A stretch of 64,000 nt of DNA from Pinus tabuliformis (taxonomy: Eukaryota > Streptophyta > Pinopsida > Pinales > Pinaceae), in assembly GCA_031772625.1 (NCBI GenBank), contig CM062815.1:921112582-921176581 (forward strand). The letters are read 5' to 3'. A program made the translations under genes and the position numbers. The stretch's first letter is position 1. Every line of letters begins with the position of its first letter. This document shows, one piece after another, positions 55,284 through 64,000 of this stretch. The notes beneath the pieces are model-generated. The model had not been told where the DNA came from, did not search any database, and saw only the letters and a list, made by a program, of their open reading frames with translations.

Positions 55284-56678
55284 TCAAATCAACCCTTTAT
55301 CCATCAGCTCCTGCACTTGCCTTCCAATTTCTGCATTCTCCTGAGGTGTCAACCTATAAGCGGCTTTGTTTGGCAAACTCGTTCCCGGTATCAAGTCAAT
55401 ATGATGACTGATACTTCGAACAGGTGGTAGCGCATTCAGCAACTCATCCACAATGATGTCAGTAAAATCATCTAACATAATTTTAACTTCTTCAGGCAAA
55501 TCATCCAAGTTTGTGGAAGTTAAAATTACCTTTGGTTTGCCCACAATAGCAAAATGCAACTCCTTGTTTTTCACAACCTCCTGTAGTAGCTCCTTTCCAC
55601 TCATCAACATAATGTTCCTTTCCGGTACTTCCTTATCTGCTTCCTTCTGCAATGGTAACAACGTATGTCTATTCCCGTCTTTTTCTATTGTGTAGGTGTT
55701 CCTCTGGCCGTCATGTATGGCTCTCCGATCATACTTCCATGGTCTCCCCAGTAATATATGACAAACGTCCATTGGCATTACATCACATAGGACCACATCC
55801 TTGTAAGTGCCAATCTGGAATTCTACTTTACACTGTTCTGTTACAATGATCTGGTGTCCCTTCTGCAACCATGTTACCTTATAAGGTGTCGGATGTTCTG
55901 TCTTCAATAGCCCCAACTTGTCTACCATTTCTGTAGAAACAATATTGTCTGTGCTCCCACTGTCTATCACCATCTTACAACACTTCCCTTTTGCCTTGCA
56001 AACAGTTCTGAACAGACTCTTTCTCTGTGCTGGTTCTTCTGATTCCTTCTTTGCTTTGAGCAATATCCTTTTTAACAATAATGATTCTCCTACCTCAGGT
56101 CCTTCTTCTTTGTTTACGATCTGAGGGTTCTCTTCTGCTGCAATAGCCACATTCACATTTCGTTGGTTTGTTGTTTTGTTATGAGGACAATCCCACGATC
56201 CGTGTCCCCACTCTCCACATGTGTAACACCAAATGTTTCTTCCTCGGCCCCTTCCTCTGGGTGCAAATCTTCCTCTACCAGAGTCTCCTCTTTGCGGTGG
56301 TCTGTTACTTGAACTTCTTGCTTCATTCTGATGTTGCTGAAACCTTGGTCTGGTGGTTACTCTACTTCTTACTGAACTTTTCCCTTTATTCCTCTGATTT
56401 TGTTTTCTCAACATCTTCTCTTCTGCCTTCAAACCTGCTTGATAGGCATCTTCAATGGTCTTCAGACTCAGCAAGCTGATCTCATCCTGTATGTCATATC
56501 TTAAGCCATTGATATATCTGGCTACTTTCTCCATATCATCCTCTGCATGTCCTGCTCTAATACTCAATCTATAAAACTCTTCTGTGTATTCTTTAACAGA
56601 AATCCCTTTTTGCCTTAAACTCTGTAACTGTTTGAAAAGATTTAACTGATAATCTTTTGCCATAAATTTAGCTTTCAT
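55284..56678 (-). CDS. Chromovirus gag C-terminus and protease, 464 aa open frame
   Basis: Open on the minus strand. Capsid C-terminal part (LFKQLQSLRQKGISVKEYTE, EKVARYINGLRYDIQDEISL), an Arg/Gly-rich linker, one canonical zinc knuckle (CYTCGEWGHGSWDC, CX2CX4HX4C), then the protease (MVIDSGSTDNIVS, active-site DSG; HILLGRPWKYDRRAIHDG), then the start of RT (SHHIDLIPGTSLPNKAAYRL). It stays open for 1.4 kb although the element is old. It is separated from the gag N-terminus by a frameshift near 56670 and from RT by stops. Confidence 0.88.
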   Translation of the reverse strand: MKAKFMAKDYQLNLFKQLQSLRQKGISVKEYTEEFYRLSIRAGHAEDDMEKVARYINGLRYDIQDEISLLSLKTIEDAYQAGLKAEEKMLRKQNQRNKGKSSVRSRVTTRPRFQQHQNEARSSSNRPPQRGDSGRGRFAPRGRGRGRNIWCYTCGEWGHGSWDCPHNKTTNQRNVNVAIAAEENPQIVNKEEGPEVGESLLLKRILLKAKKESEEPAQRKSLFRTVCKAKGKCCKMVIDSGSTDNIVSTEMVDKLGLLKTEHPTPYKVTWLQKGHQIIVTEQCKVEFQIGTYKDVVLCDVMPMDVCHILLGRPWKYDRRAIHDGQRNTYTIEKDGNRHTLLPLQKEADKEVPERNIMLMSGKELLQEVVKNKELHFAIVGKPKVILTSTNLDDLPEEVKIMLDDFTDIIVDELLNALPPVRSISHHIDLIPGTSLPNKAAYRLTPQENAEIGRQVQELMDKGLI

Positions 56679-57138
56679 TTGATAATCTTGATCTTGGACT
56701 TTCCTTTTCTTGTTTTGGATGTTTGTAGCTCATCCCACCAAATAGTTGCATGATAGTTGCATGACCCTTCAATCTGGTAATTGCAAATTTCACCTTCTTT
56801 TTGTCATCAACCTCTTCATAGTCAAAATATTTGTCCAGTGAACTAATCCAATCCATTAGCTCTTTTGCATTGAGACTCCCTTCATACACATGAATTTCCA
56901 CCTTTGGTTTTCCACCTACTTTAGCCAACATCTTGATAACTTTGGTAGTTTCATTTTCCTCCTCTTCTTCTTCCTCAAAAGATTCTTTTGCGGCAGTAAC
57001 AACTCCTTCATCAGGGGTTCTTCTCTGAGCAGTCTCCATTGTGTCCATCCTTGTACACAGACTCTGAATCTCCTCTAGCAGAACTGAATTTGCTTCAGGT
57101 CTTCCTCGACCTATGCCAGCTCCTCTCCTTGGCAACAT
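56668..57138 (-). pseudogene. gag: Chromovirus gag N-terminus
   Basis: It starts MLPRRGAGIGRGRPEANSVL at 57138, about 29 nt after the primer site. An acidic run (ESFEEEEEEENE) follows, then KVEIHVYEGSLNAKELMDWI and TRLKGHATIMQLF, the capsid N-terminal half. A frameshift near 56680 separates it from the downstream part. Reading upstream of 57138 enters the LTR repeats and is not coding. Confidence 0.8.
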
Positions 57139-57166
57139 GTTTACTGCAGTCAATCTCAATCTTTGA

Positions 57167-57178
57167 GCTCTGATACCA
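57167..57178 (-). promoter_or_regulatory. Chromovirus primer binding site (initiator tRNA-Met)
   Basis: The minus strand reads TGGTATCAGAGC, 4 nt after the LTR end GCGTCA. This is the usual site for this group. Confidence 0.9.
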
Positions 57179-57182
57179 AAAA

Positions 57183-57942
57183 TGACGCATGAGGTCAATT
57201 GAACAACAATTGAACAACAATCGCCAATTGAACAACGATTGAACATCATTCGGCGATTGAACATCAATTGAACAACACGATTGAAAAGCAACTAAAAAAC
57301 ACGATTGAACAACGCCAATTGAACAGCGATTGAACAACAATGATCCCCCATTGACTTTTTGCGTTGACTTTTCCTTTAGAAGACAGGCGCTTCACTCTGT
57401 GTCATTGATCTCCTCTCTCCAGATCTAACAGTCGACAGTGACATCGCAAATCACAATTTCTCCCAACCAAGGTTCATTCACTCATGAATGATGCGATGTG
57501 ATATAAACTAGCGATCTACAATTAGCAGTCATCCAAAGGTTGACAACGATATCGTACAGGGAACTTGTGCGACACTTACCGACCTCATGGAGCTGATATG
57601 GTTTATAAACTTTGATCTATAAAAATTTGAGTTCGGGTTTATACTTAAACTCCAATAACTTTAAACCCCGATATCTATTGGATAACAGATGCCATCAAAT
57701 CATACAGCCTGTGAGTCTACAACCAACACACAAATTAAAAACAGGCCTAACCTCGCCGTTGATTATGACATAAGCAGTTGAAACTTAGATCGATGGTTAG
57801 GATGGAATACGGGCCTTCAACCATGATCAAGCCTTTCTGGCTCTTCTACCCCCATCCTTAATACTAATGAATGTGAAAATACATAAACACTGAGATTATA
57901 ATTAAAATACGAAAAATAGAGAAAATACCCGGAAGAGTTTCA
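57183..57942 (-). repeat. Chromovirus 5' LTR, truncated
   Basis: Aligns with 22305-23129 and stops matching at 57942, after AGAGTTTCA. About 400 bp of U3 present in the other LTR is missing, and with it any target-site duplication. It includes the GATTGAACAACAA minisatellite at about 57195-57345. Confidence 0.85.
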
Positions 57943-59450
57943 GAAACTAGTCCCTCAGGTTACCTGTTGTGTCTTGTCAAAAAATTATTCATTATTTTTC
58001 TATTTCAAACTCTGATAATATCTTTCTCATTATGTAGATCTCGTCGAGATCTTTTCAACGATGCTTGAATTGTCAAAACCTGATGTCGTATGAGAAAGTT
58101 AGAGTGATTTAAAATTTGGGTGAAGCAGTGAAGATTGTCATGAGGTTTCTCAACTACAGGAGTGCGCACTTCTTGCATATAAAAATCTTGTCAATCTTTT
58201 TTGGCTGAGTCATGATATAAAATTTTCCAATTTGTGATGCCACTAGCTTCTGTACCTGCAAAACTCAAAGAAACATGATCATATAAAAATACTTTATGAA
58301 ACAAAAACGCATATCTATAGGATTCAATCTTCCATCTACAGTATTCTCTTCAAGGCATTTTGCAAAACAATAATCCTGTAGGCATGAGCTGGGAGATGGA
58401 GGGTTATTGTGTGATAGTGATGCGGCAATGGGTGACATGACAAATGGATGATGTGACATGTTGACTGTTTGATTGATGATGTGGCAATGAATGTGCAATA
58501 TTGGCCAATGTTGTGCTGCCATGTGGTGGGAAAATTGTTGTTTAATTAATATTGTGTCAAAATTTTAGAATAATTAACAAATTCCAATCCCCACAAGATT
58601 TAAACTCATGACCTTCATTATGCAAATTGAGTGACTTACCAATAGATCACAAGTCACATTTATGAATTTAATGGAATTTTGGAAAATTTAATTATTCTAA
58701 AAAATGAAAATTAAAACAACAACTTGACAAGTGGCCAATATAAATCCAAGATTTTTAGGAAAATATGACTCCAAAATATTTGCCAAATCATTTTTCATAT
58801 CTTTTGAATTCATCATTTCCAAGATTTTTTGGAAAATGGGATTCCAAAATATTTACCAAATCAGTTTTCATATCTTTTGAACTCATCCTTTTTGCCGAGA
58901 AAGTGGAGTTTTTTAACCAATTTTTATTTTATAAAAGTTTGGGAAATGTTTTTTTTTTTTTTTTAAATGTATTAATTTTTTTTCTCTGTGGCTGGGCCGT
59001 TGGATGGCCGTGGCTGCTGATTGCATTTAATTGAAAACCGTTTTTTTCACACAACCTAGCGAATAAGGCACCAGAGAACCCCGAAAATATATCAAATGGT
59101 TATGAATTTTGAGGAAAATTCACACGTTAAACATAATTCACCCTGTTATAGAAAAACCCATGTTTTAGATTTTTGAGATCCATTTTCATTTAGTCACAAA
59201 ATGCATTTTTAACCTCTGCTAATTTGAAATCCATTTTTTTTTTTTTTAAATGAGAGAATGCATAGCTATCTTTCATTTTTTCAAAATCACACATAACATT
59301 TGCAACAATTCATTTAGTTGGCTTCCTTGAATTTTTTTATTTTTTATCTATTTTTTATTTTTTTTAAATTTGCTTTATTCTCATTTTCGTTTTTGTGTTT
59401 TTATTTATTTTTATTATTTCTTTGTTTTTTAAAGTTGTTTTGGTTTTGTG

Positions 59451-59492
<42 letters not shown>

Positions 59493-59519
59493 TGAAACAA
59501 ATAATGAAAGAGAAGATTC
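57943..59519. other. AT-rich spacer, no gene seen
   Basis: No ORF with coding character. It contains a 73-bp direct duplication (58746-58818 and 58819-58892, both starting CCAAGATTTTT), several T homopolymers and a microsatellite. Origin unknown. Confidence 0.5.
59452..59488. repeat. (TA)n microsatellite
   Basis: About 18 uninterrupted TA units. Confidence 0.97.
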
Positions 59520-60433
59520 TTTTTTTTTTTGATCCTCTAGGTCACACAAAGTGCAGGAGGAGAGCATACTCAAGTTATTATTAGTTGATTTATTTATTTA
59601 TCTTTTTAATTTGGATGCAAAACATAAAATGAAAAGAATCAATCTCTTACTTGAAACTATCATTCTTTCACCTTCACTTGTGCTCCTCGTTGACAATCGT
59701 TTGTTTTATTGTAAATTTTTCCTACCAAGGGTTAGTATATCGGTGGTTCTTATTGCACCACAAAATTTCCGTGAAAATAAATGAAATCAAACTTGAAAAT
59801 CAAAAACTCTCCAAGCTTGTTTTATTTTCCTATTCTATCCTACTCTATTTTGAGAAAGAGAATATTATTTTTTTTTTAAGTGAAGGAATAATTCCAATGA
59901 AGCCATTTACGGATCAAAATCTCTAGTATGCTCACATCCAAATTTGAAAAATATACCTGAATGTTGCAAGGATATAAGAGATCAATTACACATTTGGATT
60001 AAATGCTAGGATTTGTTGAAGAATGGAAGAATGTTATGGCTTCGTAACCTTTTGAAACCAATCTTCAACGTAGTCCTCATTATCTTGGCTCTCCTCCAAA
60101 TGCTTGAACATCATTCTAGATCTTATGTCCATAAATGGGTTAATTTGAAACTCTTATAGTGTAAAGATTGATTGAAATTTACGCACCATATTTATCATGT
60201 TTTACATATGTAGCTAAAAATGGGATTTAAAGCTAACTCCTATATAAACTTCCCCATGTTACTAAGATCTTGCTGTCACCAAGTTGTCCTTTCAACATGA
60301 GTTAGCTTTCTATGAGTCAAGCCAAAGAAAAATATTTGTACTAAATTAAATTCCTAATGCCTAAATGCAGTTATCCTTAAAATGGAAATGATTCCTAAAC
60401 AATCCTCCTCACTTGGTTACATCTAAGTTTGCT
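59520..60433 (-). other. Leader of a further Athila-like element (minus strand)
   Basis: The minus strand at about 59530-59575 reads GAGTATGCTCTCCTCCTGCA and then AGAGGATCA, the same leader motif as in E1 (4200-4330). It lies about 860 nt inside a decayed primer site. No gag follows, so the element is truncated near 59520. Confidence 0.55.
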
Positions 60434-60451
60434 TCCTCGACAACGACACCA
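60434..60451 (-). promoter_or_regulatory. Decayed tRNA-Asp-type primer site
   Basis: The minus strand reads TGGTGTCGTTGTCGAGGA, matching E1's site at 14 of 18 positions, with differences mostly C to T or G to A. It lies 4 nt from an LTR end. Confidence 0.75.
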
Positions 60452-60455
60452 AAAA

Positions 60456-61780
60456 TGTTGGGTTATTTAATGGTATGTTAAATCCTTTGTTATTTTAATA
60501 TGTCAACCCGGGGGTTTCATAAACTTAGAAGCAAACCAAAATATATGGGACCTCAGATGCAACTATTGTAGAAGGTTTGTTTAGGATGGAAAGAAAGAAA
60601 TGAAATGCATATTACAAATAACTTCTAAAACTAAAAATTTTATAGTTGAAGATGCAACAAGCAAGAGAAGAGGCTCCTAACTTAGGAGATCTTGGTTGTC
60701 CTTCCTCATAGTACTGTCCCCAAGAAAAGAAACTAAAGTGCAATGGTTAATGATGTGTAGATAGAAAGAGAAGAGGCTCCTAACTTAGGAGATCCAGATT
60801 GTCCTTCCTTACAATTTTATTCCATCATTGTTACCATTGCATTAAAACTAGATATTCAGAAATAACTCAAACAAGGAAAAGAGGATGAATTTCAATTATT
60901 GTTTGTGATCAGATAGAAGGAGAATTTAACTTAAACCCTTGTTTTTCCCTTCATTTGCAAATTAGAATTAAACCAAGAATCATCCAGCAAGCATAAGAAA
61001 TCTTCACACATCTAAGCTAACACATGGCCATAAAATGAATTCACATTAAAGATATTTACAAATATTTACAACAAATGAATATAATAAACATGAAGAACTA
61101 AACTAGCATATGCACAAATATAAACATCATACAACAAAGTGTACTTGGCTTGGTATAAGGGCCCGCCATTCCTCAACGAACACACCTGAATAACTATCAC
61201 ATTTTAAGAATCAAACAACACTAATAACTCATGATTTGGAGAAAATGATATTATGCATGTTGAATGAACAATCATATATATGATTTTGATGATTGTTTGA
61301 CAACTGTTAGCTTCCTTTGAAGGATTCTCCTCCTATTTATACATGAATTAGGGATATCTACTCAATAACTACAGATCCTTTAAATATCTACTAGATCCAT
61401 ACTTGTCTCAACTTATCCCTAAATGCTAGATACAAATCCTATGACACATAAATATCTTCAATATCCTTCTCCTTGGAATATGGTCCACCTCTTGAGTTGA
61501 AATTCGACTTTGATCTTGGGAGGCCAAGTAAGAAACTTTTAGAACCTCCAAATAAGCCTACACATGTCACAAAACGCATAACACATATATAGATATATGA
61601 AACCATGTTAATTTCCTAGTTTTTAATCATAAATTCACTTTAAATACATAAAATAAATAACTTTGAAAAACAATGATCCTAACCCATATAATCATGAAGA
61701 TGGTCACTAGATAGTTATGAAATGAGGGCTAAATATTTATGAAATGATGGATATATGGATGATAATTTTGAGACTCAACA
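60456..61780 (-). repeat. LTR of the truncated Athila-like element (about 1325 bp)
   Basis: On the plus strand it runs from TGTTGGG to ACTCAACA, giving TGTTG/CAACA ends, with the primer site on the inner side. It contains a 100-bp direct repeat (GAGAAGAGGCTCCTAACTTA at about 60668 and 60768). The outer flank is ACGCG. The partner LTR is absent from the window. Confidence 0.65.
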
Positions 61781-62066
61781 ACGCGTACTAAGGAAATTTA
61801 ACTACTTCGGTGGCTTTGGTACTTATCTTGTTGAATGTGTCTTCTATTTGCTTTAACAATCATTATGTGAACTATTTTGCTAACGAATATTTTCATGTTC
61901 TCATGTGTCCCTCTTAGGTTAGTATTACTACTTCCTTCAAGAGACTCACTCTCATCTCCCATTCGTGAAGGTATCCTTTTACACAGTACAATGATGTTTC
62001 ACAATGTCAATTTACTTTCTTGTTCAAGGTTCATGTATATAATATCTTATATTATTTTTTGAAATC

Positions 62067-62566
62067 CAGGTGAACCTTTGTGTTATGGTGGTCAGGCCGA
62101 TACTCTGGATGGGAATCCTACTCCAAACAATGTGAGGTATAATTGGGACTTCACATCGGGGAGACCCCCTGTATGTTGGCGATATCTAGCATCATCAAAA
62201 TTATAGAGTTAATAGGAGGGCCAGATGACAAGATGTGCCCATTGAGTCTATTTTGAATCTCTTATCTTTAATGGCTTATCCTCAAATCATAATCCCATAT
62301 TGTTTTTCTAACTTATCTCCTGGAAAAATTCAATCTCCACATAAATTGTGCATGTCTTGTCTTCATTAAGGTTTGATAGCGAGGGTGGTACATTTCTATC
62401 CAAACACATAAATTATTTTCTTGGGTTTTGTAAAACTCATGAAATCGATGATGAAGATGTTATGTGTATTCTATTCATCCTCACCCTTGAAAGTCATGTT
62501 GATCGATGGTGTCGTACCTTACCCTATGCCTCTTGTAGATCTCCTGTAGATTCACAGCTCATGTAA
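62067..62566 (+). pseudogene. Decayed retrotransposon gag fragment
   Basis: Plus-strand translation gives GEPLCYGGQADTLDGNPTPN and DFTSGRPPVCWRYL, then after stops LRFDSEGGTFLSKHINYFLG, FCKTHEIDDEDVMCILFILT and LESHVDRWCRTLP. The latter resembles the capsid N-terminal part of plant gypsy gag (F-D-G-E-G...H-I...FC...RW). It is short, broken and without neighbours from the same element. Confidence 0.6.
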
Positions 62567-64000
62567 TTCCCTAAAACACAAGACAAGAATCTACTCTACC
62601 TTCAAACAACGGAAACCAATGATCAATGGAAACAATAATCAATAAGAGGAAGATAATCAATGGCACATAACACAATATTTATCCAAAGAAATACACAACT
62701 TAAAACCCCTACTATCTATATTTCATTAATCAGAAATCCAAGATGAAAATACAATGCTTGTTCTCACTAGAACAATTCCTGCACAAGTATGATCAACTCC
62801 CTTCTCACAAGCTAACTCAAGCTAAACCTTAGCCTATTTTGCTACTCTCCAATCCCCTATTTCCTTGTGCAATTACTAGAGGAATTAGCCTCTATTTAAT
62901 GAGGAAATCATTCTTCCATAACTGTGCAATCCAAACTGAGGTCCTTCTTTGATTGGATGCATGATTTGTACAACTCAGAAAATCATACAACTGATAGTAC
63001 ACTATCCTTGGACTCTAATCTCAACTAGGTTTTCCTCTGAGCTTAAATGAATGAGTTTCTCATGAGTGAATCTTTAGTTAACCAGAGTAACATTGAGGAT
63101 GCACCAATGCACCAACTCACTACTAGACCTCTACTAGTTCCACCAATAGTTAGAACTGGTTTAATTGTCTATAACTCAGTCAAACTAGGTTATCTAATTA
63201 CAGCTCAAATAAACTCAATTTGGACACCTAAAACTTATGGATCACACTTACATTACTTAAGATAGACTTCCAACTTGAAATTCCTAAGATAACTAAGTCA
63301 AATTAACTGTGTTAACTATTACAAGTTGCTATGAGAAAAGAATTACAATTTAATTCTCACTTTAATTCAAGGACAAATTAAATTAGAATTTCTAGATGCT
63401 ATTTTTAACATTTCTTGTTTCTATTTTCAACGCTCCCTCTCAACAAGAAAGGAATTCAACTCTATCTTGATCCCGAACCTTCAGAATGTTCTGCATGAAA
63501 CACTTCTATCGAGTGTTGTCGATGCAACAACTCCTGAAACTGTGAAACAAAAAAAGAAAAAAAACCTGAATCAGTATGATGCATCTATCATCAAAGTCTC
63601 TGACTGCTATTGCCTCTGTCAACTGAAAACTCTATGCTCCTGTTGACTCTTCCTTTTTGCACTATTGTCAACTCTTCTCTATGTTCTTCTGTATCTGACT
63701 GCTCTAGCCTCTATCACTCTGATCTTTGGTTGCATCAACTGTCACTGATTCCTACTGCTACTGGGTATTGTGGGCTCTTGTAGCAAGGTATGATCCATGA
63801 GACAAAACCTCTCAATGGATCCTGCCCAATTTCAGCCCTCTTGGGACGATCACTTCACATCGCCCCACCTCACACCTGGAGGTATGGCTGCATGTGCTCC
63901 CTATTCTTAGTTGGCTCAAAATCCCCCCCTACTAGAGGTCTCTGCATGAGTGGATGACTCCACTCGGTCTCCTCTCTGCTTCTCCAATTGTGGTTGCTCC
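62567..64000. other. Unassigned sequence, no gene seen
   Basis: CT-rich in places (63400-64000, CTCTG/CTGCT words). The only ORF (63047-63265) has no recognisable motif. It could be LTR or spacer of an element that extends beyond the window. Confidence 0.4.

Larger units (their letters stand above)
22305..57942 (-). mobile_element. Old chromovirus (Ty3/gypsy), split by E3
   Basis: Minus-strand LTR remnant, primer site, gag, protease, RT, RNase H and integrase run from 57942 down to 53083, and the integrase C-terminus and chromodomain continue at 24101-23594. Removing 24102-53082 plus one GATAT copy rejoins the frame (ELVMLYL to RKERFPIGTNKKL). The two LTRs differ by roughly 10% by eye, so it is the oldest layer of this block. 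The clade within chromoviruses is not determined. Confidence 0.88.

Noticed and set aside
58561..58700. tRNA gene near the AT-rich spacer
   Set aside because: The region has no internal A/B box pair or cloverleaf that I could fold by eye.

Overview
The window is nuclear plant DNA made almost entirely of LTR retrotransposons nested inside one another. I found no intact host gene, rRNA, tRNA or CRISPR array. Plant features are the tRNA-Asp-type primer sites typical of Athila/Tat elements, DLG-type proteases, a chromodomain integrase, an initiator-tRNA-Met primer site on a gag-only Copia-type element, and scraps of plant alpha-galactosidase and FtsZ2 genes. A large, repeat-rich seed-plant genome fits best. 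A gymnosperm is plausible, but the sequence alone does not settle this.

Layout. (1) Positions 1 to about 20955 hold an old, stop-riddled Athila/Tat-like element on the minus strand ('old Athila'), with a hairpin-forming 37-38 bp minisatellite just 3' of its pol. A young Athila-like element on the plus strand (E1, 2207-15005) is inserted in its RNase H region. E1 has 1894-bp LTRs about 1% apart and TSD GACTG. It carries gag, pol and a post-pol ORF2, interrupted by four stop codons. (2) 20956-22304 is AT-rich spacer with a tandem duplication. (3) 22305-57942 is an old chromovirus on the minus strand. Its integrase is split by a second Athila-like element on the minus strand (E3, 24102-53082, TSD GATAT). 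The RT YMDD codons of E3 are in turn split by a 17-kb array, LTR-internal-LTR-internal-LTR (30494-47595, TSD TATAC). The second internal region of that array is split by a gag-only Copia-type element (38747-44278). This is four-level nesting. (4) 57943-64000 has spacer DNA, a (TA)n microsatellite, the 5' LTR and leader of a further Athila-like element on the minus strand (about 59520-61780), and a decayed plus-strand gag fragment.

In E1 and E3, gag, PR, RT, RNase H and IN form one reading frame, followed by a spacer with two conserved hairpins and a second ORF (ORF2) with no membrane segments. The most unusual object is the 17-kb array. Three LTRs of about 3.17 kb each carry a fused alpha-galactosidase/FtsZ2 exon fragment, and two internal regions carry a small ORF of unknown function. 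All coordinates and TSDs were read by eye; divergence values are manual estimates.
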